This document shows, in pieces, positions 34,848 through 52,436 of a stretch of DNA of 64,000 nucleotides; within the stretch, counting starts at the first letter, position 1; every line of letters begins with the position of its first letter. The notes under the pieces were generated by a model. That model had not been told where the DNA came from. It saw nothing but the letters and a program-made list of their open reading frames with translations, and did not search any database. This DNA comes from Euptelea pleiosperma (taxonomy: Eukaryota; Streptophyta; Magnoliopsida; Ranunculales; Eupteleaceae): the NCBI GenBank assembly GCA_035048495.1, contig CM068546.1, positions 31,390,674 to 31,454,673 on the forward strand, written 5' to 3'. The translations under genes were made by a program, and so were the position numbers.

Positions 34848-35198
34848 CATGGTTTAAAAAATGGCCGTTATAACTGATTTAGACCTGTCCCGTTACGTTA
34901 TGAACTGTTAAAACGTTTTAAAAATAACGGCTGTTATTTTTCATTATTTTTCCATTTTAAAGAAAATAACGACCATTATTTTCTCAATTTTTTTGTGAAA
35001 AAAACGTCTGTTATTTTTTGTTTTTGAAAATTAAAATTGAAATTTCAAAATTTGAATTTTAGCGCCATTTTTTCAGTTATTTATGTTATTTTCTCATTGT
35101 TTTTTGTTTTTATCCCTGTGCGTTACAATTCGTTATAACGGAAAAATGATAACACCCCCAGTCCGTTATACCATTATAACGGCCCCCTTTAAAACTTG
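34848..35198. mobile_element. hAT-type MITE, family C, nested, perfect 8-bp target duplication
   Basis: It runs from CATGGTTTAAAAAATGGCCG to GGCCCCCTTTAAAACTTG and is flanked by GACCAAAC (34840-34847 and 35199-35206). Removing it restores the host reading ..GGGATTGACCAAACATCCA.. expected of family A. Confidence 0.88.
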
Positions 35199-35840
35199 GA
35201 CCAAACATCCATACGATCAACGTCTTCTAAACGTATACCACCTGGCACATATTGTGGGCAGTCACCACGGGTGGTGAGTGAATTTTACTCTTCATCTAGG
35301 GGCCAAATATTATATATATTTCAAAGAAGTTCAAGCCAAAAAGTAAATGTTTGCCGCTATTTTTGGCTGCAAACATTAGCAACTCAAATCGTAAAAAATA
35401 TGGACTCACGAAAAATATTTATCTACATAAATAATTGTGAGGTGCAACCAAGCACCTAGAAATGTAAAAAACATGTTGCAGATGTTTGCAAACAAATATT
35501 TGCGGCGATACCAAGCAGGGCCTTAATGAAGAAATTAAAAAGGAGAGGGAAAGAGGGATGTTTTGTGTATGAGTATTTTTGGGATAAACTAAAAAGCTGG
35601 AGAAAGCGTCACTCAGCAGGGTCGAGCTTTAGTATAGATAATAGATTACTCTTTTTTTTTTTTTTTTTTTTGTAATTTGCTTGTTTGTTTCTCTTTAGGA
35701 AAATATATGTGGGGGTGCGAAACTGCAGATCGCAGAAAGATTATTTGAAGGAAAATTAACAGTGCTGATCAATGGCTTAAAGCATGAGGCATGTGTAAAT
35801 CTTACGAGTAGACCTTTTTAAATAAATAATAAGATAAGTT

Positions 35841-36206
35841 TGTGGGGGAAGAAAGGACAAAGACAAATAAACAAGATGCAATCACCCACACAACATAGAT
35901 TTACGTGGCTCCCTCTAGATTGAGGTACGTCCACGGGTCAACACCGATTCACTATGCTCTAAGGCAAAAGGAACGCAACACACATACAAGGTTCACTATA
36001 GAACTTTCACAGCCTCCTACAACTCTCTAGATGTTCTCTCTTTTTTCTCTCATCAATACGAGATATAAATACCTCCTCAAGACGTAATTAAGATTTCTAT
36101 TAAAGTACGGAAACACCTCCGCCAAAAATCAGCCCGAGAAAAGCCCTAATAAAATAATGCTCCGTCGGTCCAATCGATTGGACTCCCCCAATCTCCATAT
36201 CTAACA
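35841..36206. mobile_element. Solo LTR, duplicate of 27605-28018
   Basis: It begins TGTGGGGGAAG and ends ATATCTAACA, with AAGTT on both sides (35836-35840 and 36207-36211). Only one TCCAATCGATTGGA remains (36169-36182), consistent with a 49-base loss between palindromes relative to copy 1. Confidence 0.8.
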
Positions 36207-36678
36207 AAGTTTAGTAAAATGAAAAATATGTTAAACAAAGAAATTCTAATTTGAACTTGAAAATAGATTTTTTGTTGCCCAATAATAATTTATTAATATT
36301 AACTAAGGGTTAGGTGAAGATATAGGAGTAGTCCCAATAAGTGACTAAATGAGAAAAAGTTGATTAAGATGGTTTGGTTATGTATTAATGACAACACGAG
36401 TAAGAAGAAATGTGCAAGTCAAAGGGCCTAAAAGGGCGAGGGCATAAGGAAGACCATAACAGTCGTAGAGCAAGGTTTTGGTATATGATATTTTAAAAAA
36501 AACTTGCCTCAATGAAAAAGATGGCTTTGCTTACAATTAAAAAAAAGAAGAAGAAGAAGAAGAAGAAAGAAACAAGAGAAGAGATGGCTTCAGACAAGAT
36601 TGAATGGAGAAATAAGATTCATGTAGCTGACTACGTAATGTTGTGAAAAGGCGATGATGATGAACTAAGGGTTGTAGT

Positions 36679-36755
36679 GAGTACGTTCGTAAGAATGAAA
36701 CTCGAAAGAATTGATGCGCCCGCACAAGCGGTGGAGCATGTTGTTTAATTCGATG
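36679..36755 (+). pseudogene. Fragment of plastid-type 16S rRNA (copy 2)
   Basis: GAGTACGTTCGTAAGAATGA, then ACTCGAAAGAATTGATG, CCCGCACAAGCGGTGGAGCA and TTTAATTCGATG match the conserved 16S segment more fully than copy 1, including the CGATG that copy 1 has lost. GAGTACGTTCGCAAGAATG is the plastid version as I remember it, so a plastid source is more likely than a mitochondrial one. Confidence 0.82.
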
Positions 36756-37566
36756 ACCTAGACATTAAGCATACGTCATTTCTTTTTAGCATTTTAATGA
36801 ATGAGACGTATGCCTCGTAAGCTTTTAGGTTGGTGAAGAATCGTCTGCAGCTAGCCTTGTAAATCTGATTGACTGGGTCTCACGTAAGGAACCTCTTAGG
36901 GATAATCTTCAGTTGACTTTGACTAAATAAATAAGTTTGAATTTAAGAACAATATATTTTAAAGCACAACTTGTTAGATGGCTAATTAAAACTAGGGCAT
37001 ATCAACTTGTTATACAACTTACTGGCATTTCGTCCTTACACATTAGATTGGAAAAAACTAGGGCCATATGATGATGTTGATGGGCCACAATCTAACGGTT
37101 ATGCGATGGCTAGTTAAAAGGTCTTTATCTATTTAAAGTGTTGATGATCATACAAACCATAATGAGAATCCACATTGGCCCACATACTGATTTGATCATA
37201 TGAAACCTCTTTTTTCCTATTTCTTGTTAAATAAATCTACTTTATTTTATTTTGTTAATCCTTAGAACTAATATCAAACTGTCGTGTAATTGTAACGGCT
37301 GTAACCGATGGCTGACCGCTGCTCTTCTTGCGTCAGTTACAATATAGCCATCAATATTATAACGTCCCAATCAAGGGCTATATATATATACACCCGTACG
37401 ATGAGAATTACATCTTATTCACAACACATCAAACGAGGACCAAGGACTTTGGTACGTTTCCCGTACATGCCGTAATGGACCAATTGGAGGCCTTTGCCTT
37501 CCCATATTAAATAACTATATGATTCACATGGAATCAAATGACATCACAACAATAAACTTAGAAGGT

Positions 37567-37660
37567 GCCAAAAGCTTGCTCAGTTGGTAAAGTTTTTGGG
37601 TGATGATACCATAGACCTGGGTTCAAAACCTGCCTTCACCGAGTTACTGATCAGTGTGCT
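37567..37660 (+). repeat. tRNA-like / SINE-like sequence (tentative)
   Basis: TTGCTCAGTTGGTAAAG resembles a Pol III A box and GGGTTCAAAACC a B box, spaced about 45 bases apart as in tRNA-derived SINE heads. No acceptor stem or cloverleaf is convincing, so it is not called a tRNA gene. Most of it is absent from duplication copy 1 because of a deletion. Confidence 0.4.
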
Positions 37661-38296
37661 TTAACCTATCATGTGGACCAGTGGATGGGCCAGGATGAAG
37701 CCTAAAAGGAAACCCTCTAGTATGCATACTACCATAGTGTTCCTCCTTCGATATTTTGATGGTAAGCACATAACTATCAATTTTTAACAGCACAGAATGG
37801 GTCAATGCAATGGACACCCCCATACTCAAAATGGTGGGACCTACAAATCCTATTGGTTAATAACACAAGAAGATCCTCCGTACTCTAAGTATCTGATCAA
37901 TGCTTGCAAGGCACAACAAACTAAGAATGCCACCAACACAATAAGACTTCAAAGAGACTGCAAATACCCACTTCCCAATTGGTTTAATGGTTAAGATCAT
38001 TCTATCAGTGCAACTTTTAAGTTATCAACGGTCCAGATCAATGGGCATGTATGTATGAACAATGACGCAGATGGATTGGAAAATATCTCAAGTGATGACA
38101 CCCTTTCAAAATTATCCCAATTATGCCAAGTTGTTCTCTAATGGGATAAGAAAACTTTCTGTAATCATTATTAATTAAGAGCAATTTGACAAAGTCAATG
38201 CAAGACAAATTCAAGCAATCCCTCTAAATGCCCATTACCACATAATAATAATAATAATAGTTGAAGAATTCTTAAGTGAGGGATTATGGTTGAAAC

Positions 38297-38556
38297 CAAG
38301 GTTTATAAGAGGCCGTTATAACGGTATAATGGACTGGGGGCGTTATCGTTTTTTCCGTTATAACGGATTGTAATGCACGGGCAAAAACGAAAAATAATAG
38401 CGCCAAATTTTCAATAAAATTTATAATGGAAAATAACAGTCGTTTTTTAGCGCAGTCTTTTTTCTGAGCATTAAAACAGTATATAGCATAACTGGGGAGG
38501 TCCGAATCCATTATAACCGCCGTTATAACGAATATAACGGCTACTTTTAAACCATG
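38297..38556. mobile_element. hAT-type MITE, family C, in duplication copy 2
   Basis: Counterpart of 29117-29380, from CAAGGTTTATAAGAGGCC to GGCTACTTTTAAACCATG. The left flank GTTGAAAC is kept; the right flank reads GGTTGAAAG, slightly altered. Confidence 0.8.
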
Positions 38557-39212
38557 GGTTGAAAGTTGAAATATATCTATTGGGGGCATTATTGTCATTT
38601 CCAAAATTGATAGGTTGAATTAAAAGAGAAAAGGCAAAACAAACAGGAAAGTTCATGTCTTTCAGTTTGAGCAAAAGAGGCTTTATCGGGTCTTTGTCTG
38701 ATGATCAAATAAGATTTAAAGACCCTACATTTTTTGGTGGGTAAGAGGGCCCACACTTGAAGGAAAAAAAACCAAGTAGAAACAGAGGAAGAAACTCCAC
38801 AGAAACAGCAAGAGAAGCCATTGCCCAAGTTAAAAGGAGAACAAAGAACACAACAGCAAACAAAATCTTCACAAAAAAACTCCTAAAGTAGAGCCTCTTA
38901 CCGTCATTCCATGCCATAAACGTGTTCCCCTAACCTCATCTTCCTCTTGTTTACCATCTACAGAACAAAACTTCCCAGTAAACATTCTCAGGTTTATAGA
39001 ATTTGGAGCTGTGTTTCTGCAAAATCTCATGCAGCCATCAGCAACACATCCTGAAAACCCACTGCAATCTGGCAGAGATATGATATCTGCAGCTCTTTCT
39101 TCAATCCAACTGATTTCCTTATTTGAACCCAAGAATCAATTTTCCTACTAATCCCAGTTTCAAAAGTTCTACCAGTTACTCACAGTTAAGAAGCTGGTGA
39201 AAACCCAGTAAA

Positions 39213-41868
39213 ATGGACCAGGGGAGTCCACAGTTGATAGAAGGTGATGGAAGCATTCGGTTGCAGATTGCTGAACACAAGCATCCCAGCAACAACTGGG
39301 GTTCCGACACGATATTGGAATCACAGGGAGAAGCTACTGACCCAATTGGGAAGCGGGTTGCGGGGAGATCGACCATTCATGCACCAGAAACGAAGCTGAC
39401 ATTGTTCGTTCTTCGGCTTGCGGTTCTTGAGAAAATGGCCAGTGGCCTAGGGACCCTTGGGTTCATCTGGGCTACGGTCGTTCTCCTAGGTGGCTTCGCC
39501 ATTACGCTAGAGAAAACTGATTTTTGGTTCATCACCACTATACTTTCGATTGAAGGAACCAGAATTTTCAGCAGGAGCCATGAGCTCGAATGGCAACACC
39601 GAGCCACGTGCTCACTCACGGATGCTGGCATGAATAGTTTCCAGGCACTGAAATCCAGCTCCAGTTTCCTCCTTCGAACAGTCAAGGCAATTTTCCAGCC
39701 GATTTCTACAGCCAACGTAAGCTACCTTGATCGACAACTTACCAAGAGTACCCACATAGCAAGACTCAGCTCTCAAGATTGCCAAAAAATGCCAACACGA
39801 ACATGGACAACATCAGATGTCCTGCTGCTTCCATATGGAAGATGGGTTTTCCTGTCAAGAAACATCAGTAAGTTCCTCTATTACCTTCAGCTGTTATCGG
39901 CCTCAGCCTGTATAACGCTCTCGCTGATCAGGCTTATCCGGCAGGACTTTGGTGAGGACAGCAAAGATTCTGACAAAAGGAACCGGAAATCTGCTCTCAG
40001 TATTTTCTATGCATTGGCCTTAGCAGAAGCAACGTTGTTTCTGTTAGAGAAAGCATATTGGGAGTGGAAACTCTACTGTAAAATTTTGCAAGAAGTGAAC
40101 AAGGAGTGCGAGTTCAGACCTACCGGCATGGTTTCAATCAAAAGGTTCTTCTATGATACCTATTCAAGATGCGTCAACAGAAGCATTTTTGATGGCTTGA
40201 AAATGGATCTGGTGTCTTTTGCTATGGACCTCTTGGCTTCCGACTCATGTGATGAGCAGCTCATTGGAACTCGGATTCTTCAAAAATTTGCAACAAATGA
40301 GCAGTTTTCCGGTGATACACTCCAAAAGATCGGCGCATCTCTATCTGTAATGGAAAGATTGGTTGAGATGTTGAATTGGAAGGACCCACGAGATGAAGAG
40401 ATCAGGAAATCAGCTGCAGAAATATTGTCGAAACTTGCTGGGAAAAGGCAGAATTCCCTTCGGGTTGCTGGAATTCCTGGTGCAATGGAATCAATATCAT
40501 CACTGCTTTCTGCTGACCGGAGCTACAATGGTGCAGCCGATGAAATCTGCCAGAATAATGTCATCTGTGACAGAGAAAATTACGAATTCTCGGCCTTTAA
40601 TCACTTGGGTCTTCTTATTCTAAAAAAACTTGCCCTTGACCACGATAACTGTGGAAAGATTGGGACTACAAGAGGCCTCCTACCAAAAATTATTGATTTC
40701 ACACATGCTGGAGAGAGGCTGTTAAGAGATGATCATGTGACAGGATCCCAAATTCTGACAGTGAAGCGATCACTGCAAGTGGTGAAGATGCTGGCGAGCA
40801 CGACAGGTAGAACTGGAAAAATTCTCCGACAAGAGATTTCAGAGATTGTTTTCACAATCAGCAACATCAGAAAAATTCTACAGTAAGGTGAGAACCACCC
40901 AAAGCTGCAAAAACTGGGAATTGAAATTTTAACTAGTTTGGCATTGGAAGATGACGCAACAGAGAGGATCGGAAGCACAGGTGGGATTCTTAAGGAACTC
41001 TTCCGCATTTTCTTTAGTGGGAAATGCCGGAAAGTCAGAATCATGTGAAAGTTGCAGCTGGAGAAGCACTTGCCATGCTGGCATTGAAATGCGAGATAAA
41101 CTGTCATCGGATTTTGAAACTGGAGGTGATGGCAAAGCTTGTTGCAGCACTGGAGGATCGGGGGCTTCGCGTAACTGCAGCAAGAATTTTAAGGAACTTG
41201 TGCAGCTACAGTGGACCTGATTGCTTCATCCAGTTCAAGGGAGTACTGCTGCTGCACCTACTGTAAGTTCACTTTAATTGTAATTCTGCAATCCCCAAGT
41301 TTCTTCGCATTCTAAAATTGAAGAATCATTTTAGCTACTAGATAAAAAAGGATTTTTTTTCTCATACCTGAACTCTCAAACATTACAGGTAGGAAATCCT
41401 TGAGTCTTTCTTTTTTGCTGACAGGTGCTCAAGGCAATAATGTCAGAAACGAACAAATTACAGGAAGTAATGCTTGGGCTAGCAGCACAGATTTTCAGAT
41501 TCTCGACTTATAAAGAATCAGGCATCATGTTTGAACATATTGACATTAAAGAGACTGAATTAGCAACAAAACTAGTCCAGATTCTTAAGGACTACCACTA
41601 CCCACCAATCAATGTTCCAAGAATAAGGAGGTTTGCAATTGAACTGGCAATTTGGATGATGAGGAAGAGAGAAAAAAACATTCATGTTTTCAAGGATCTT
41701 GGACTGGAGAAGGAGCTTGAGAGTGTTACAGAGACCACATCGCAGTTGGAGAGCTTTCATGCTTTCTCTGGTACTATTGGACTGAGCCGACACAGCTCAT
41801 CAATCCACTCGCTTGTTGACACAGCACAAGCGTTGCTAGCCAATAGGTTAAATCCAGCAACACAATAA
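39213..41868 (+). pseudogene. BLE2-like armadillo-repeat gene, broken duplicate
   Basis: It is near-identical to 29934-32591 and keeps the ATG (MDQGSPQL), but carries three disabling changes. (1) The Tyr codon TAT of ATTCTACAGTAT is TAA here, ending the frame at 40886 after 557 residues. (2) One A is missing near 41016 (CTTTAGTGGG against CTTTAAGTGGG). (3) One A is missing near 41245 (GAGTACTGC against GAGTAACTGC). The intron borders and the second exon (41425-41868) are still well kept, so the decay is recent. The first 557 residues hold the membrane segments and the first armadillo repeats, so a truncated protein cannot be excluded. Confidence 0.87.
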
Positions 41869-41924
41869 TGAATTTGCATGATATATCCTGTAAAGAAAAT
41901 GTTCTAAAGATGTGTGTAAAGCAT

Positions 41925-42330
41925 TCTTTTTTGGGAATTTTCGTAATACCTCCCTGCTCGTTTAAATTTTGATTTGCAACTCCATCTTCCCCCTACCCCA
42001 CCTGACTTTTAAGAAGTCCAATATACCCCCTTGACCGGGTCCCTCCGTTATTGAGTAACAGTCATACAGACCATCATCATGTGAGCATTACTGAAATAAC
42101 CAAATCACCATGCTTGCCGGTGATTCCATTGCTCAAGGAGGAGCATTTAGGGTATTATCACAAATAATGGGCATTTCTAGAAGAAAGTAGCATGATGGAG
42201 GTCACGTTTGAGCTTTAGTCAATGACGGAAAGCCCCCAGTCAAGAGGATAAACTGGACTTCTTAAAAGTCAAGGGGTTTTGCAAATTAAAACGTATATGC
42301 AGAGGGTGTTACAAAATGCCCTTTTTTGTA
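41925..42330. mobile_element. Inverted-repeat element spanning the duplication edge
   Basis: TTTTTTGGGAATTTTCGTAA on the left mirrors TTACAAAATGCCCTTTTTTG on the right, and CTGACTTTTAAGAAGTCCA mirrors TGGACTTCTTAAAAGTCAAG further in. It is complete here. In copy 1 only the left part (from about 32648) survives, cut at 32947. Confidence 0.7.
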
Positions 42331-43154
42331 TGGTATTTATTACCTACGTTCTGACTGATTGAGATTTCAAATTTTCAATTCACTGGGCAAGAAAACCAAT
42401 ATGTTGAAATATGATGAATGCGATAAAGCGAATGCATTTACAGACGAATAATATGATAATAGCATACTAGATTGAACCCCTCTGGCATCCGATTCCCTTC
42501 AACTATTTAAAATTGTATCCATAATAGAGTAAAGTAGGGAGGAATCAGTTCCCATATTGGCATGGTGTGAATGGCCAAAAACGTTGTTCTCAAATGTCTA
42601 TAATAATGGCACCAGATTCTACTGGACTAAAGAAGCATATTCCCCTATTGAAAGCGGGTGACATCTAAATCCAAGTCCCCATGGTTTTCAAGACGAGTTA
42701 AATCTTACAGTTACCATCCATTCCTTTTCTGTGATGACATTTCTCTGTGCAACTAGCCAAAAATTAATAATTTCATACAGAACAACATGGCATTAGCTCA
42801 ACATGCTGATCCTCATGCAGGCAGCACAGAAGAACATGTCCAGTGCTTGATATTGTTGAATGTGAATATTATTTATTCATAATACAATAGGAAAACAGTT
42901 AAAGAAACGATCGTTGAGAAATTCTGCACTCCTAAAAAAATGCAGAAAATGAGCTATTTTAACATTAATTCAAAATTGCATATCATTAGTTGCTTGACTT
43001 CTCTAGAATGCCCAAAACAAACATCAAAATCAAATGCGGACTACACGTACACTATCACCACACGGCATGCTTCCGCAAGAAGTGGCACTCTAGTCCTCTG
43101 TTTTTCACTTTTGCAAATGAGAGAAAAAAAAATAATGGGCACTGCTGGAACAGC
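42331..43154. other. Gene-less stretch, 3' flank of the EF-Tu gene
   Basis: No repeat or coding evidence was recognised. The part next to 43155 probably includes the EF-Tu 3' untranslated region. Confidence 0.4.
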
Positions 43155-50717
<7,563 letters not shown>

Positions 50718-50751
50718 GGAAGATAGAACTCGAGAGCTAAAAAACCAGGAG

Positions 50752-50760
50752 AAACCCTAA
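50752..50760 (+). promoter_or_regulatory. telo-box AAACCCTAA upstream of EF-Tu
   Basis: AAACCCTAA lies 35 bases upstream of the EF-Tu ATG. This motif is known from promoters and leaders of plant translation genes (EF1A, ribosomal proteins). Confidence 0.5.
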
Positions 50761-50938
50761 AATGAGAAGAAGCAAAGCTTCATGTCGAGGGGCGACGAGA
50801 GAGTTGTAAGGGGTTTTCTCAAACTCAGAAGGGTTTAGGAGAGAGATCCAGTGTGGCGACTCACAACAGACTAAACTGCTACCGACGTCACACGTGAGAC
50901 GCAAGTGAGCAGTATTTGTGCACGTACAGATTGAAGGA

Positions 50939-50950
50939 TTGGGCCCAAAA
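50939..50950. promoter_or_regulatory. Site II-type TGGGCC palindrome upstream of EF-Tu
   Basis: TTGGGCCCAAAA includes TGGGCC on both strands about 225 bases upstream of the ATG. Site II elements (TGGGCY, bound by TCP factors) are common in plant nuclear genes for mitochondrial and ribosomal proteins, often together with a telo-box. Confidence 0.4.
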
Positions 50951-51164
50951 CTTGACCTGATTGAACGATCATAACCGTATTATGGATCTATTGGCCTTTT
51001 CCTGAAACTTTGGTGTCCAAGAGAGTGCAATTGATTACGTGTTTCTGGTTATCTGATTAGATTAACTGGAGATCTCTTTATTAACAATCCTATCAAACAA
51101 AAACTTAAATTTAATGGTAAAATGGACGGTCTAGAATTGTTCAACTTTTAACTCACTCTTCTTA

Positions 51165-51288
51165 GGGTTAGAAATGTTGAATTTGCTGATTTTTTATTTC
51201 AAGATGATGCCTATGATGAAGATATCATCCTCGCCAAAAATCAGCCCTTGATTCCTCTCCATCTAGCCCCATGGAGTCGTATAAAAAT
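51165..51288. repeat. MITE remnant, family E-like
   Basis: TTGCTGATTTTTTATTTCAA and CGCCAAAAATCAGCCCTTGA, with GATATCATCC between them, resemble the element at 34428-34779. Truncated. Confidence 0.5.
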
Positions 51289-51296
51289 GTGTCAAG

Positions 51297-51540
51297 CATG
51301 GTTTGAAATCTTGGGATCGGAGGCTGGATCGGTGGGCTCCGATCCGGATCGGTCAGATCCAGAACGGGATCAGCCCATCTCGCCCAAGACAAAGTGGGAC
51401 TCTTTTGTGAAACAGTGATCTCGGGGCAAGACAGAGAATGGTGAGCCTGGTTTGGATCGGATCGGTGATCAGATCGGTGGGCTCCAATCCCGTCTGGATC
51501 ACCCGATCCAGAATGGGATTGGCCGAGACTTTGAACCATG
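51297..51540. mobile_element. hAT-type MITE, family F (GATCGG-rich)
   Basis: It starts CATGGTTTGAAATCTTGG and ends CCGAGACTTTGAACCATG. The flanking 8-mers GTGTCAAG (51289-51296) and GCGTCAAG (51541-51548) match at 7 of 8. The interior repeats GATCGG/CCGATC words (GGTGGGCTCCGATCC; GGTGGGCTCCAATCC). Non-coding. Confidence 0.8.
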
Positions 51541-51548
51541 GCGTCAAG

Positions 51549-52436
51549 ATAATCTGTTTAAGAATATCCTAACCCAGTTAAAGTATGTACTATCCTTATT
51601 GAGGATAAGATGAGGAGCACTCATTGTTTGTTCCTCAGGCAGGGGAAATCCGTATACGAGGAAAGGCACGTCCACAAATTAAGGCGGCCTTTTTTAAGTG
51701 CCAATTTCATAGAAAATCTCATCCTTGAAAAACCTCATTTGCCAATATCCAAGACATGGAAACAACCAAATCCCTTGTTACCCAGCAAGGTGTCGAACAT
51801 CGGGACGTTAAGAGCAAATAGATGCCATTGGTCCGAGCTAAGGGTCATCCCTAGCTACCCCCTTTTTTCGAGTCCAGAATGAGAAGATGAGGATACGCAT
51901 AATCCATCCTATGTCCTTGCAGCCAAACACACCCTCGTAGTGGGTATCCGAAGACTTCTTGAAATTAACGAAGATAACTAACACCAAGCATGTTTGGCTA
52001 CTACAGAAGCACTGTCCTCATCAAGAATAAGACAAAAGGATTGGCAATCCAGTGCTTGGCTTTCAACTAGAATAAGAACTACTTTCCATTTAACAAAGAT
52101 AGGGTGTCCATTCAAGGAAATCCGTCCCAATATCCAACCCCAACATGCCCAAAATGTTCTTAATCATCCGATCAATAGCTTTTCCATCGTGATCAACGAA
52201 AAAAAAAAATAGGATCATCTGTCTGACACACATCCAAGACATGGTCATTCGATCGGACGATTCAGAACCAAGAAAAAAGAAAAGTAACATTGGAAAGAAG
52301 ATATAAGAGAGAAATGAAAGAACAGAGAACATAATTAAACCACATTTTTAACACATTTCACAATATTACAGTCCCTGCTATTTCTTTGTTATGCTCCAAT
52401 ATCAGCAGTTACCATCTGCACAATTTTTTTTTCATT
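51549..52436. other. Gene-less stretch between EF-Tu and the hydrolase
   Basis: No gene, RNA or complete repeat was recognised. It probably includes the hydrolase 3' untranslated region at its right end. Confidence 0.4.

Larger units (their letters stand above)
34205..35290. mobile_element. MITE, family A, carrying two later insertions
   Basis: It runs from GAGTATAACTTTGCTGAC to GGTGGTGAGTGAATTTTACTC. Its own interior (GAGCCAGGTGGCACATTTG, CTGACCGTATGGATGTTTGG; right half TTAGGCTGATTTTTGGTTTG) is split by the elements at 34428-34779 and 34848-35198. No outer target duplication was recognised. Confidence 0.7.
33615..35522. mobile_element. Tourist/Harbinger-like element with nested insertions
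   Basis: The ends GGCCCTGCTTGGTATC and GATACCAAGCAGGGCC form a perfect 16-base inverted repeat flanked by TTA on both sides (33612-33614 and 35523-35525). This terminus and the TTA duplication are those of PIF/Harbinger (Tourist) elements. Its own arms are about 33615-33948 and 35291-35522; the middle is filled by other MITEs. No transposase is present. Confidence 0.88.
35649..42227 (+). repeat. Segmental duplication, copy 2
   Basis: Direct repeat of 27421-32947, including the solo LTR, 16S scrap, hAT MITE and BLE2-like gene. It retains stretches that copy 1 has lost (36752-37624, 37869-37941 and part of the gene's 5' leader), which is why it is longer. Confidence 0.9.

Noticed and set aside
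37567..37640. tRNA gene
   Set aside because: A- and B-box-like words are present but the acceptor stem, anticodon arm and intact B box are not; a SINE-like repeat is the safer reading.
39213..40886. Copy 2 of the BLE2-like gene as a normal shorter gene
   Set aside because: Homology to copy 1 continues past the stop into the rest of exon 1 and exon 2, with two additional frameshifts, so it is better described as a broken copy.
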